Shown here one piece after another: positions 9,054-18,202 of a stretch of 64,000 bases of DNA (position 1 is the first letter of the stretch; the number at the start of each line of letters is the position of its first letter). The position numbers and the translations under genes were made by a program. Where the stretch lies: positions 104,661 through 168,660 of the forward strand of contig NZ_DAGX01000005.1 in assembly GCF_002498315.1 (NCBI RefSeq), written 5' to 3'. The notes below the pieces were generated by a model. It was not told where the DNA came from. It was given only the letters and a program-made list of their open reading frames with translations, and did no database searches. This stretch comes from Methanofollis sp. UBA420. Its GTDB lineage: Archaea; Halobacteriota; Methanomicrobia; Methanomicrobiales; Methanofollaceae.

Positions 9054-9443
9054 TTACATAACTTTGGTCTCCCAGGCCGGTTCAACCCCGTAGAAGTGAT
9101 ACACCCGTTCGAACCACGCAAGGTCGTCGGACTTCGGCCAGTGACCCTTGTCGAAACTGGGAGCGGTCTCAAACGTCTCTTTCCGGATCTTCAGGGTATA
9201 TTCGTCCTCTTTCGGCTCTCGGGAGAGCGCCTGCCAGGGCACGGGGTAGAGTTTCTCCCCGAGGCCCATGATCCCGCCCGAAGAGAGGACACCGAAGGTG
9301 ACCAGCCCCGAGGCCGTATCGATCATCAGGGAATGGATCACGCCGAGATGATCTCCTGTCGCATTTTTTACCGAACTCCCGAGGATCCTGTCGAGCGACT
9401 CCATCCTCGGATAGACAACCGTTACCGGGCTTGCAAAAGCCAT
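9054..9443 (-). CDS. PRC-barrel domain protein
   Basis: 129-residue soluble protein, probably a small adaptor; PRC barrels occur in RNA-processing and photosynthetic-complex proteins, and the role here is unknown. The PRC signature spans residues 15-80: SLDRILGSSVKNATGDHLGVI, DTASGLVTFGVLSSG, and the GEKLYPVPWQAL strand that closes the barrel. The C-terminal 40 residues (about 90-129) are outside the usual barrel and rich in aromatic residues. It lies between the ligand-gated channel (convergent) and the MFS exporter (divergent). Confidence 0.82.
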   Translation of the reverse strand: MAFASPVTVVYPRMESLDRILGSSVKNATGDHLGVIHSLMIDTASGLVTFGVLSSGGIMGLGEKLYPVPWQALSREPKEDEYTLKIRKETFETAPSFDKGHWPKSDDLAWFERVYHFYGVEPAWETKVM

Positions 9444-9594
9444 ACTCTCTTCCCCCCCTCTGCGGCCGACCTTGGCCGTCCGTAGGATGATGCCCCTGTT
9501 GTCATGGGGAGATAAGAAGATTGTGTCAGGTCGGGTGGCACCTGCATAGTATTATCTACCGGGGCGCCAGGATCGGTCGAGGGGGTGTATTTTG

Positions 9595-11148
9595 ATGTCA
9601 GGGAATGGCAACGCGAAATGGGGCGTCCTCACCATCATCTGTATGGCCATCTTCATCATGGTCATCGACACGACTATCATGAACGTCTCCATCTCGGCCC
9701 TCGTGATCGACCTGGACACCGCCGTCCCGGCCATCCAGGCGGTCATCTCCATATATGCCCTGATCATGGCCTCCTTCATGCTCATCGGCGGAAAACTCCA
9801 GGATGTCATGGGGAGGAAGAAGGTGTTTCTGGTGGGCCTTGCCCTGTACGGCGTCGGCACCTTCACCGCCTCGATCAGCCAGGACATCCTCACCCTGCTT
9901 GTCGGGTGGTCGATCCTCGAAGGCCTCGGCGCCGCCCTCATGCTCCCGGCGACGACGACCTTCATCACGGCTACCTATGAAGGGGCCGAGAGGGCCTTCG
10001 CCTTCGGCATGTGGGGTGGTGTCGGGGCGGCCGGTATGGCCTTCGGGCCGATCATCGGTGGCTACCTCACCGCGTTCTACAGCTGGCGCTGGGCCTTCCG
10101 CCTGGAACTCGTGGTCGTCATCGTCGTCCTCCTCTTCTCGTACCTCCTCACCGAGGCGAAGCCGACCGCCGCATGGCGTGACCTCGACATCGCAGGGACG
10201 CTCCTCTCCTTCGGGGGGCTCGGGTCGATTGTCCTCGGCATCCTGATCGTCCGAGTCCCCGAACTCTGGGGCGCTATCCCCTTCATCATCGGTGCCGGTG
10301 TCCTCCTCCTCCTCGTCTTTTATTTCAGGCAGAGACACCGGCAGGAGCGGGGGGAGATGCCCCTCACCGATGTCGGCCTCTTCAAGAACCGGATCTTTAC
10401 GGCGGGGAATGTCGTGAGTACCGTCCTGAGCATCACCATTGCAGGCTTTCTCTTCATCATCCCGATCTTCCTCCAGAGCGTCACCGGCATCGACGCCTTC
10501 AGCACCGGGCTGACCCTCCTGCCCATGTCAGTCGCCGTTTTCGTCTTCTCCGTGATGGCGGCGCGGCTCTCCACTCTGGCGACCCCGAGGACGCTCATCT
10601 TTCTCGGTTTTGTCGTTTCCATTCTCGGGTCGGTGATGCTCCGCGGCATCTTCTCCGCAGCGATGGCGCCCGGCGAAATTGTCCTGGGTTCGATGATCTT
10701 CGGGATCGGTCTTGGCATCGTCTTCTCGCAGGTGACCAACCTCACCCTCTCTTCGGCGTCGAAAGAGCAGGAGAGCGACGCCTCCGGCATCCTGAACACG
10801 TCCAAGCAGATGGGAACGTCTCTCGGGACGGCTATTATCGGCGTCGTCCTTCTCTTTTCCATCATCTCAGGCCTGGTGACAGGTATTGCCGGGTCGACGT
10901 TCGGGCAAGGAGCGTCAGAGGAGCAGATCGCAGATGAACTGATGAAGTGGGCCGAGAAGATGAAGAGAGGGGAGACGCCGCCCGACATCCCGGAGGACCG
11001 CGTCTCCGAGGCGGACGCGATCGTCGATGCGGCGGTCAGCGGAGCGATGCGCTCCTCCTTCGACGCCATATCTGTCATCCTCGTCCTCGGTCTTATCGCG
11101 GGCCTCTTCATCACTCCCTCTGCCGGAAGGAAGGAGAAAGAAACATGA
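9595..11148 (+). CDS. MFS multidrug exporter, DHA2 / EmrB-QacA type (14 TM)
   Basis: Proton-driven efflux permease. 517 residues with about fourteen hydrophobic segments. DHA2 features are visible: DTTIMNVSIS in TM1 (motif D1), ALIMASFMLIGGKLQDVMGRKK (motif A between TM2 and TM3), and GLGAALMLPATTTFI with GPIIGGYLT (motif C) in TM5. A hydrophilic insert of about 60 residues near 420-480 (KWAEKMKRGETPPDIPED) precedes the last helix, typical of this family. The ATG at 9595 is preferred to the TTG at 9592, with a G-rich stretch at 9577-9584 as ribosome-binding site. The UspA-GNAT gene follows after 78 nt. Confidence 0.9.
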   Translation: MSGNGNAKWGVLTIICMAIFIMVIDTTIMNVSISALVIDLDTAVPAIQAVISIYALIMASFMLIGGKLQDVMGRKKVFLVGLALYGVGTFTASISQDILTLLVGWSILEGLGAALMLPATTTFITATYEGAERAFAFGMWGGVGAAGMAFGPIIGGYLTAFYSWRWAFRLELVVVIVVLLFSYLLTEAKPTAAWRDLDIAGTLLSFGGLGSIVLGILIVRVPELWGAIPFIIGAGVLLLLVFYFRQRHRQERGEMPLTDVGLFKNRIFTAGNVVSTVLSITIAGFLFIIPIFLQSVTGIDAFSTGLTLLPMSVAVFVFSVMAARLSTLATPRTLIFLGFVVSILGSVMLRGIFSAAMAPGEIVLGSMIFGIGLGIVFSQVTNLTLSSASKEQESDASGILNTSKQMGTSLGTAIIGVVLLFSIISGLVTGIAGSTFGQGASEEQIADELMKWAEKMKRGETPPDIPEDRVSEADAIVDAAVSGAMRSSFDAISVILVLGLIAGLFITPSAGRKEKET

Positions 11149-11226
11149 CCCCCCAGAACCGACAATGAGGGATATACCGGGCACCTGCATCCTCCTCCTA
11201 ACTCATCCCGTTCGAGAGCAGGCACC

Positions 11227-12510
11227 ATGACGTCGTCCCTCTTTGAAACCGTTCTTATCCCCTCCGACCTTTCGCCCCTGAGCGACGCCATCGTCCGCAC
11301 TATTGCAGGACTTCCCGGCATCGGCCGTGTTCACCTCATCCATTTCTCCGCGGCCGCCGACCGGGAGAGGGCGCAATCTGTACTGGACAGCCAGAAAGAA
11401 ACGTTCGCCGCGCTGAACCCCGCGGCCGTCGTGACGGCGCGGGCTGAAGACCTGACCGGTGATAGCATCCCTGCCGCGATCCTTGCGGCATCGTCACGGG
11501 AGCGTGCAAGCCTGATCGTTATCGGGGCACGCAGGGGATTTTTAGGCCGATCGCTCCTCGGCCGCGGTGCGACGGTCGTCCTGACCCGGAGCAGGACGCA
11601 CGTCCTCATCATGAGGTCGCCCGAAACCGTCTGGTCAGGATGGATCGCTGCCCCTGCCGGACTGCAGGACATTTTTTCAAAGGTCCTGTTTCCGACCGAC
11701 TTTTCCCGGCCTGCCAACGAAACCCTGCACCTCCTGGCAGGGATGCCGGGCATCGGCGAGGTCGTCCTCCTCCATGTCATCAGGAAGGTCGAGGGGGATC
11801 AGGCGGCACGGGAGAGGACTGTCAGCGAGGTCGAGACAGGGCTTGACCGGGCCCTTTCCCCCCTCGAACGCGCCGGTGTCCCTGTGCGGACACTCATCCG
11901 TTTCGGCAGGCCATGCCGGGAGATCTGCGATGCCGCGACAGACGAGCAGGTCGGCATGATCATGATGTCGCGGTATGGAAAGATGGACTATCTCAGGCAG
12001 GTGCCGCTCGGCGCCACCACGTCTGAGGTGACACTTCATACGAGAGTCCCGGTCCTCGTCGCCTGCACGGAGATCCACCTGACTGTCTCGGTCAGGGAAC
12101 TCGGCGTCGACGAGTTCTACCTCGCAGAAAAGATCTGGCTCGACTACCATGCGACAAAGTCAGACCCGGCGACGGACCGGATCTTCTGTGTCTTCGTCGA
12201 GGACACGCCGGTGAGCGTCGCACGGTGCAAACGCCACCCTGACGGGTGCGAGGTCGATGGTGTCTTCACCTGGGAAGAATTCCGGGGGAAGGGATATGCC
12301 CGGAAGGCCATGGAAGGTCTGGTCACGGCCTGCGGGTCGGAGGTGCTGTATATGTATGCGGTTGTGCCTCTCGTGAACTTTTACGCCTCCCTCGGCTTTG
12401 TGCCCATCAAAGAAAAAGAACTGCCGGCGTCGATCCGGCAGAGATACGCGTGGGCGCTGGGGAACCTGAAGGGCACGAATGTCTGCCCGATGAAGAGGAT
12501 GAGCGGGTAA
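11227..12510 (+). CDS. Fusion of two UspA universal-stress domains with a GNAT N-acetyltransferase
   Basis: 427-residue cytoplasmic protein. UspA domain 1 (about 1-140) has VLIPSDLS and the nucleotide-loop-like IGARRGFLGRSLLGRGATVV; domain 2 (about 150-278) has VLFPTDFS and a weaker loop, MSRYGKMDYLRQVPLGATT, followed by VPVLVAC. The C-terminal 140 residues contain a GNAT core with CEVDGVFTWEEFRGKGYARKAM, the acetyl-CoA pyrophosphate loop (R-G-K-G-Y-A), and VPLVNFYASLGFV. UspA proteins often bind ATP or AMP, so the architecture suggests acetylation gated by nucleotide or stress state; this is inference. It lies between an efflux pump and an HTH-PAS regulator, all in one direction. Confidence 0.85.
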   Translation: MTSSLFETVLIPSDLSPLSDAIVRTIAGLPGIGRVHLIHFSAAADRERAQSVLDSQKETFAALNPAAVVTARAEDLTGDSIPAAILAASSRERASLIVIGARRGFLGRSLLGRGATVVLTRSRTHVLIMRSPETVWSGWIAAPAGLQDIFSKVLFPTDFSRPANETLHLLAGMPGIGEVVLLHVIRKVEGDQAARERTVSEVETGLDRALSPLERAGVPVRTLIRFGRPCREICDAATDEQVGMIMMSRYGKMDYLRQVPLGATTSEVTLHTRVPVLVACTEIHLTVSVRELGVDEFYLAEKIWLDYHATKSDPATDRIFCVFVEDTPVSVARCKRHPDGCEVDGVFTWEEFRGKGYARKAMEGLVTACGSEVLYMYAVVPLVNFYASLGFVPIKEKELPASIRQRYAWALGNLKGTNVCPMKRMSG

Positions 12511-12591
12511 AGGTTCTGCCCTATTTCGCCTGTTCATGTGCCTGGTACAGGGTGCCCTGAGGCTCTTTCCCTCCTGTCCCGTGGCGGGGAC

Positions 12592-12599
12592 AAATATAT
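12592..12599 (+). promoter_or_regulatory. TATA box of the HTH-PAS gene
   Basis: AAATATAT predicts transcription start near 12621. This places the candidate ATG at 12616 upstream of the transcript and supports the ATG at 12637. Confidence 0.5.
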
Positions 12600-12636
12600 C
12601 GTGCCTGACCGATACATGCTGGCCGGAGTTGTGGGC

Positions 12637-14607
12637 ATGGAGGCGAAAGAGGAGCAGGACACGGCGTCCCGCATTCTCAGGACGCTGAGACTCAGGCCGC
12701 GGGGGATGACGATCACCGAGGTCGCAAAAAAGACCCGGATCAACCGGAACTCGGTCTCGAAATACCTTGAGGTGCTGCGGGTTGCGGGGCAGGTCGATGC
12801 GGCGGTCATCGGCAATGCGAAGGTCTACGCGATCGCCCAGCGCGTCCCCCTCTCTTCCTTCCTCTGTTTCACCAGGAACATGATCCTGGTCCTCGACAGT
12901 GCCTTCCGGATCGTCCAGATCAACGACCGCTTTCTCGACCTTGCCGGCGTGGAGAAGAGGGCAGTTATCGGGCTGCATATCGAGGACGCTCCCCTCCCGA
13001 TCATCTCTGACAAAGGGGTGCTGAGGACCATCCGGGATGTCAGGCGTGAGCAGGTCCACACTGATGTTTCCTGCAGGCTGGATGACGGGGAGTTCTTCTT
13101 CAGTATGCAGGTGATCCCGACCGTCTTCGACGACGGTGAGCGGGGGTGCACCGTCGTCCTCGAGGACATCACCGCGAGAAAACAGTATGAACAGGCGTTG
13201 CAGCTCAGCGAGGCGAAGTTCCGGGCCATCGTACAGGACCAGGCAGAACCTCTCTGCCGCTTCCTCCCCGGCGGGAGGATCATCTTCGTGAACCGTGCCT
13301 TCTGCGAGACCTTCGACGTCAGTGAAGAGGACCTCGCCGGCACGACCCTGTGGCAGTTCATCCCCCCATCCTTCCATAAAGGGATCGAGACAAAACTCCG
13401 CGACCTTGGCCCCGATAACGCGGTCTGCACCCTTGAGATCCCGGTCGCCATGCAGTCCTCCGCGGAGACCCGCTGGTTTTCCTGGACAGTCCGTGCAATC
13501 GTCAACGGCGAAGCGACGCTCAGGGAATACCAGGGTACGGGGACTGACATCACGGCGGCCCGGCACCTGGAGGAGAAGAAACGCCAGTACCTCCAGAAGA
13601 TGGAGTTCCTGGCACGGACGGCGATGGAGTTCGTCAACCTCCCGCCCGGTGCCGACATCTACGCACTCATCGCCCGGAGGATCTCCGAACTCGTGCCTGG
13701 GGCGGGCGTCTCCGTACTCTCCTACGACGAGGACGAAGGGCGGTTCTCTCTGCGGGCACTGATGGACGAACGCTTCAGGGCCGAGATGAAAGAGGTCGTG
13801 GGGGAGGATGTGATTGGCATGTCCTTCCCCTTCGTCGAAGTATTTTCGTCCCCGTATTTTGAGGACATTAAGGTCCTGGTGGATAAAGGGACGGCAGAAT
13901 ATGTCCTCTCCCGCGAACCCGGCGATGGGGGCATGCCGATGTCGGTCATCACTCTCGGGCGGATCCCCGAGGATGTCTGCAGGGAGATCGTCGGCCGCGG
14001 CGACCTCGGTAAGGCGTGCATGTTTGCGCTCCTCTGGGATGGGCAACTCTTCGGGAATATCGCGATATTCCTGCGCCGGGATCGCGAACTCCGGGACAGG
14101 GAAGTGGTCTATTCGTTCGTCAAACAGGCGTCCATCGCTCTCAGCAGGCAGTTCACCGGGGAGCGTCTCCAGAGGAGCGAGAGGCGGTTGCGGGACATCA
14201 TCGACCTTCTGCCCTATCCGGTCTCCATCATCGACAGGGAGGGGTATATCCTCTTCCTGAACAGGAAGTTCACCGCAGTCTTCGGGTACACCCTCGATGA
14301 TATCCCTGACTGCGACACCTGGTTCAGGACCGCCTTCCCTGACCCTGCGGAGCGGCAAAAGGCTGTCAGGGCCTGGACATCAGACCTCGACACTGCCGGC
14401 ACCGGCGAAGTCAGACCGCGGTTCTTCAGGGTGCGGTGCCGGGACTGCAGGACAAAGGCCGTCCTCTTCAGGCCGGTGATGCTCAGCGACAGCACCCGCT
14501 ATGTCGCCTGCGAGGACGTCTCCGAGGCCGAACGCATCCATGGCGTCCTCCTCGCCGAGATTGCCAGCCTCAGAAGGAGGCAGGGGCCGAAAAAATTCTC
14601 CGGATAA
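12637..14607 (+). CDS. HTH-PAS sensor/transcription regulator with GAF-like region, no kinase domain
   Basis: 656-residue protein, probably a one-component regulator. Residues 1-65 form a winged helix (TITEVAKKTRINRNSVSKYLEVL), followed by PAS 1 (about 75-180, MILVLDSAFRIVQINDRFLDLA), PAS 2 (about 190-310, PGGRIIFVNRAFCETFDVSEEDLAG), a GAF-like segment (about 330-500) and PAS 3 (about 505-620, DLLPYPVSIIDREGYILFLN). No histidine-kinase phosphoacceptor or ATPase motifs follow. The frame extends upstream to a GTG at 12538, but the TATA box at 12592 and a GGAG eight nt before 12637 favour this start. The ligand is not predictable. Such HTH-PAS proteins are common in Methanomicrobia. Confidence 0.85.
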   Translation: MEAKEEQDTASRILRTLRLRPRGMTITEVAKKTRINRNSVSKYLEVLRVAGQVDAAVIGNAKVYAIAQRVPLSSFLCFTRNMILVLDSAFRIVQINDRFLDLAGVEKRAVIGLHIEDAPLPIISDKGVLRTIRDVRREQVHTDVSCRLDDGEFFFSMQVIPTVFDDGERGCTVVLEDITARKQYEQALQLSEAKFRAIVQDQAEPLCRFLPGGRIIFVNRAFCETFDVSEEDLAGTTLWQFIPPSFHKGIETKLRDLGPDNAVCTLEIPVAMQSSAETRWFSWTVRAIVNGEATLREYQGTGTDITAARHLEEKKRQYLQKMEFLARTAMEFVNLPPGADIYALIARRISELVPGAGVSVLSYDEDEGRFSLRALMDERFRAEMKEVVGEDVIGMSFPFVEVFSSPYFEDIKVLVDKGTAEYVLSREPGDGGMPMSVITLGRIPEDVCREIVGRGDLGKACMFALLWDGQLFGNIAIFLRRDRELRDREVVYSFVKQASIALSRQFTGERLQRSERRLRDIIDLLPYPVSIIDREGYILFLNRKFTAVFGYTLDDIPDCDTWFRTAFPDPAERQKAVRAWTSDLDTAGTGEVRPRFFRVRCRDCRTKAVLFRPVMLSDSTRYVACEDVSEAERIHGVLLAEIASLRRRQGPKKFSG

Positions 14608-14689
14608 ATCTATGCCATGCACAACGGGTTCGTAAATCTCTATGTGTTCCGGGGGCGAAGGGTCTGCCGTGGCATAGGGGGGTGCCGCA

Positions 14690-15178
14690 ATGGAACACAA
14701 CACAGAAGGAAAGACCGGAATGGATCTGGCCGGACTGCTGGATGTCGTGCAGAACGGTGATATCGCCAGCAGTCTCCGGGCGATGAACGACCTCCGGGCG
14801 GTTGGCGATGAGGCCGTCGGCCCGCTGGTTGCGTCCCTCAGGGAGGGAACGGGCGCCGGACGCTGGAGGGCGGCGATGGCGCTTGCCCGCCTGGGACAAA
14901 ACGCCGTGGACCCGCTGATCACAGTCGCCACCGGCGGCGGCGGCGACGGGGTCACGAACCCTGCCATCTGGGCCCTTGCCGATATTGGAGATCAGAAAGC
15001 CGTGCCGCACCTGATCGACCTCCTTCGCCGGGAGCAGTCGGTCTGCTGCCGCGTCCTGACAGCGGCGGCGCTGCTTAAACTTGGCGACCCTGCGGGGATC
15101 GCCGAGGTGAACCGCCAGTACGCGGAGCACGGCGAGGACTACCAGGGAATGGTGATGGAGGCCTTCGAGGGGACCTGA
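14690..15178 (+). CDS. HEAT-repeat (PBS-lyase-like) protein
   Basis: 162-residue soluble alpha-helical repeat protein; likely a protein-binding scaffold, partner unknown. Four HEAT-like units are visible: SLRAMNDLRAVGDEAVGPLV, RWRAAMALARLGQNAVDPLI, NPAIWALADIGDQKAVPHLI and CCRVLTAAALLKLGDPAGI. The ATG at 14690 has a G-rich ribosome-binding site (14677-14683). It follows the HTH-PAS gene by 82 nt in the same direction, so a functional link is possible but not shown. Confidence 0.8.
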   Translation: MEHNTEGKTGMDLAGLLDVVQNGDIASSLRAMNDLRAVGDEAVGPLVASLREGTGAGRWRAAMALARLGQNAVDPLITVATGGGGDGVTNPAIWALADIGDQKAVPHLIDLLRREQSVCCRVLTAAALLKLGDPAGIAEVNRQYAEHGEDYQGMVMEAFEGT

Positions 15179-15707
15179 ACCCCTCCTGCCTCTGTTAGAC
15201 GTGCTGTTTTCCCGATTTTGTAGAAACTTTCGCATAAGAGCGATCACGTCCCGAAGAGAAACCTGGAGAGTTTTTTTGTTCGGGGCAGAGATCCTGAGAA
15301 GGGGGATTGGAGGTACGGGACCGAAGTGGATGGAGAGGGAGTACGAAGAACCTGTGGACCGCGACGACACTCACCCTTCTGTTCAGAGGGGTGACCGAGG
15401 GATCGAAGTATGGAGGCTCTCTCTACAAATCCCTTTTCACGGCCATACAGACCCGGTCATTTCAGGTACCTCCCCACCGGCGTGTGCGGAGCAATATCCC
15501 CGAGAGATATCAAACCAGGAGATATATTATCTCGGGATATATCACAAAAAAAAAGAAATTCGGGGTGATATTGTCTATGAATCGGGCCACAAACCCCACG
15601 TGCGTGAAGGCGCTTCACGCAACAGTGTATGCGGAAGAGTGTATGGCGCAGATCACGATTGATGTATTTTGCAGAGGGACGTGCAAAAAAAAGGCAGGGT
15701 AAGGATC
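15179..15707. other. Intergenic region between the HEAT gene and mcrA, with an imperfect stem-loop
   Basis: No convincing gene; the frames of 130-150 codons here have no recognisable motif. At 15494-15540 ATATCCC(C)GAGA pairs with TCTCGGGATAT (11 bp with one bulged C, loop about 24 nt). The mcr terminator lies at the right edge. Both flanking genes end here, so it is a convergent 3' region. Confidence 0.5.
15685..15692 (-). terminator. T-run terminator of the mcr operon
   Basis: Eight A on the plus strand, hence T8 in the mcr transcript, 15 nt after the mcrA stop. Confidence 0.65.
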
Positions 15708-17414
15708 TTACCTGGCCGGGATGATCAGAGAGCGCTCGCCCGCGGGCATGTACTCGCGGATCGCACCCTTTGCAAACTCGCGCCTGGGTTCGGCGAAGTC
15801 GAACTTCAGGGACGGGTCGGCGAAGGTGATCTTGATCAGGGGCTCGAGGCAGAACGCATCGCCGCGGCCGTAGTGGGAACCGGCGACGATAGCGGAGTAC
15901 TCGCCCTGGTGACCGACGTTCATGGCGTAGTTCGGGTAGTTCGGGCCACGGAGTTCGCCCATCAGGCCGCGGTCGGGCTCCATGGAGAGGGAGTTTGCCG
16001 AGCCGCACTGGTCCTGCAGGTCGTAGCCGAAGAAGCCGAGCCTGGACCATGCATCCTTGTGGATGATCATGGAGAGGTACCAGCCGTTGAGACCGGCGTT
16101 CGAGTTGCCGGTTGCAATCGAGGTGGAGAGACCGGAGGCTGCTGCCATGACACCGGCACGCTGGGAACCGCCGAAGTGGTCCTCCATCATGGTCGGGAAC
16201 TGCTCGTACTGTTCGAGGGCGTTGAGGGTGACCTCGGTAGCGATGTCGTTGACGACGTCCTGGGTCGGCTTGACCTTGTCATCGGCAGACGGGTTTCTCC
16301 AGTCGACGTTGTACTTGTCCTTGATGTAGTCCATACCGTAGTAGGTGAACTCATCGAGGATGTTGTCGGTGTACGCGGCGGTCGCGTACTGGGTGAAACC
16401 GACACCGCCGGACATGTAGGATCCGAGCCAGATCTGGTCGAAGAGCATGCAGCCTGCACCGACGACTTCGAGGGAGGCCTTGGCCGGGTCGTTCGGGTAC
16501 TTGCGGTCGGCCTGGATCATATCGGCGAAGTGGCCGAACTTGATGCCGCCGGGCTCGTTCGGACCGCGTGCACGGCGGGCCGGGAGGATGGATGCCATCT
16601 GGATGACACCGGCGTGCTTTGCAGCGAAGGAGAGGTCGGCGACTGCCGCTTCACCGGCGCACATGCGGTATGCAGCGATGAAGGACATACCGATCTGCAT
16701 TGCAGACCAGCGGGAGGTCGTACCGCCGTCGCACGTCCTGGAGACGATGGACGGGATGTGGATTGCCTGGAACATCGACTTGCCGACCTCGGCCTTGAGG
16801 TCCTCGGCCTGCTTCTTCGGGAAGAGCTTCTCGATGTTGATGAGGAACTGGGGCTCGATGTCGTCGGCGAGTTCGTCGTCGCCGGTGAAGACCTTCACGT
16901 AGCAGTCATCGGTGAGGGCCGGGTGAGTCTCGACCATGTGTTCCTGGACGACTGCGCCGCCGGGCATCGCGTGGTTGAGGATGTGGAGGTACTCGTTGAT
17001 CGTCTCAGGAGTGACTTCCTTGCCAAGACGCTTCTGCAGGGTGGCGTGGGCCATGTCCATGCCGACGATAACAGTCCGGCGGATCTCGTCCCACATCTGC
17101 TGCATGGCAGCGTTGTTGACGAAGTGCAGGTCGTCGCCCTCGACGAAGACGCCGGTGCCGGAGACCTCGTAGGTCATCAGCTGGCGCTGGCCCATCGGGA
17201 TACCGCCAAGGTGGCAGCGCTCGGGGTCGTACATGGAGATACCACGCTGCATCTCGACGGCGCGGGACTCCTTCATGAACTCGCACTTTCTCGGGGACTG
17301 GCGAACGCCATTGAAGTTATAGAACTCAGTCTTCTCAGACTGCACATCCTGTCCCTGGAACTTCTCCTTGAGTGCCTTCAGGAACAGTTTCTGTGCTCTC
17401 TCAATCTTTGCCAT
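15708..17414 (-). CDS. mcrA: Methyl-coenzyme M reductase subunit alpha
   Basis: Catalytic subunit of MCR, which makes methane and the CoM-CoB heterodisulfide from methyl-CoM and CoB with nickel coenzyme F430. 568 residues, full length. Conserved active-site segments are intact: the F430-ligand glutamine in GGAVVQEHMVE, the methyl-His region AAKHAGVIQMA, the methyl-Arg region LPARRARGPNE, the methyl-Gln region GGSQRAGVMA, and the thioglycine/methyl-Cys region FFGYDLQDQCGSANS. A strong ribosome-binding site (GGAGGAG) precedes the ATG. It is the last gene of mcrBDGA, 6 nt after mcrG. These residues mark it as canonical methanogenic MCR and not an alkane-oxidising variant. Confidence 0.99.
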   Translation of the reverse strand: MAKIERAQKLFLKALKEKFQGQDVQSEKTEFYNFNGVRQSPRKCEFMKESRAVEMQRGISMYDPERCHLGGIPMGQRQLMTYEVSGTGVFVEGDDLHFVNNAAMQQMWDEIRRTVIVGMDMAHATLQKRLGKEVTPETINEYLHILNHAMPGGAVVQEHMVETHPALTDDCYVKVFTGDDELADDIEPQFLINIEKLFPKKQAEDLKAEVGKSMFQAIHIPSIVSRTCDGGTTSRWSAMQIGMSFIAAYRMCAGEAAVADLSFAAKHAGVIQMASILPARRARGPNEPGGIKFGHFADMIQADRKYPNDPAKASLEVVGAGCMLFDQIWLGSYMSGGVGFTQYATAAYTDNILDEFTYYGMDYIKDKYNVDWRNPSADDKVKPTQDVVNDIATEVTLNALEQYEQFPTMMEDHFGGSQRAGVMAAASGLSTSIATGNSNAGLNGWYLSMIIHKDAWSRLGFFGYDLQDQCGSANSLSMEPDRGLMGELRGPNYPNYAMNVGHQGEYSAIVAGSHYGRGDAFCLEPLIKITFADPSLKFDFAEPRREFAKGAIREYMPAGERSLIIPAR

Positions 17415-17420
17415 CGCTAT

Positions 17421-18185
17421 TCACTCCTCCTTGGGCATGAAACCGTATTTGGTCCTCAGCGTGTGGATGCGCTGGAGGTATTCGATGTACTCGGGGTCTT
17501 CACGGAGCGCAGTTCCGACAAGGGAGTGGAAGATCGTGCTGTGCTCCTTGAGCCACTTTGCGTCCATCGGCTTGCCGACCTCGACCGCACGGTCAAGGGG
17601 AACGCCGACCTGGTCCTTCACGTACCGGACAACGCCGTCCTCACCAAGAACGCAGCGCTGAAGGGCGTCGAACATCATGCCGTCCTCTGCAAGACGGAGG
17701 GAGTGGCCGTGCACGGTCGCACCACGCATGCTGACGAGGGCGGGGTCGAACATCTCGGTCTCGATCAGGGTCTTGGCGTACTGGTCGAGGTCGCGCTCGC
17801 GGCACTCGACGATCTGGCGGCCAGAGAGGGTGCCGGGGTCGATGGCGCGGAAGCGGTACATTTCTGCGTAGGTCCGCTGGTACGGCTGGGACGGGGCGTT
17901 GAACATCGAGTCCGCAAACTGGACGTACCTGACACGGTCGCCGGCCTTTGCGCCCTCGGTGGGCTTGACAAGCTTGCGCATCGGGTCTGCGGGCTCCTGC
18001 TGCTCGGCCAGGGGCGGGTGGGCGCTCGGGTAAGCCGCACCGGGTGCGCGGTGGCCGAGGACCAGGACGACGTCCTCGTCAGTGACCTCACGGAGTTTTT
18101 CGAGTTTGTAGTTGGGATTCATCTGGTTGCGCCTGTTCTGGGCAACGATAGAAGTTCCCGGACCATACTGTGGAGTGTATGCCAT
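17421..18185 (-). CDS. mcrG: Methyl-coenzyme M reductase subunit gamma
   Basis: Third structural subunit of the MCR alpha2-beta2-gamma2 complex, contributing to the F430 and coenzyme pockets. 254 residues, the usual length (about 248-260). Conserved segments include VLGHRAPGAAYPSAHPPL, SGRQIVECRERDLDQYAKTL and MRGATVHGHSLRLAEDGMMF. GAGGTGAC four nt before the ATG is a strong ribosome-binding site. The stop of mcrD is only 17 nt upstream, leaving no room for mcrC between them. Confidence 0.98.
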   Translation of the reverse strand: MAYTPQYGPGTSIVAQNRRNQMNPNYKLEKLREVTDEDVVLVLGHRAPGAAYPSAHPPLAEQQEPADPMRKLVKPTEGAKAGDRVRYVQFADSMFNAPSQPYQRTYAEMYRFRAIDPGTLSGRQIVECRERDLDQYAKTLIETEMFDPALVSMRGATVHGHSLRLAEDGMMFDALQRCVLGEDGVVRYVKDQVGVPLDRAVEVGKPMDAKWLKEHSTIFHSLVGTALREDPEYIEYLQRIHTLRTKYGFMPKEE

Positions 18186-18202
18186 TTTGTCACCTCAATC
18201 GG

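Noticed and set aside
12160..14358. 732-codon frame opposite the HTH-PAS gene
   Set aside because: Antisense to a gene with clear domains; Asp/Arg/Pro-rich composition typical of shadow frames.
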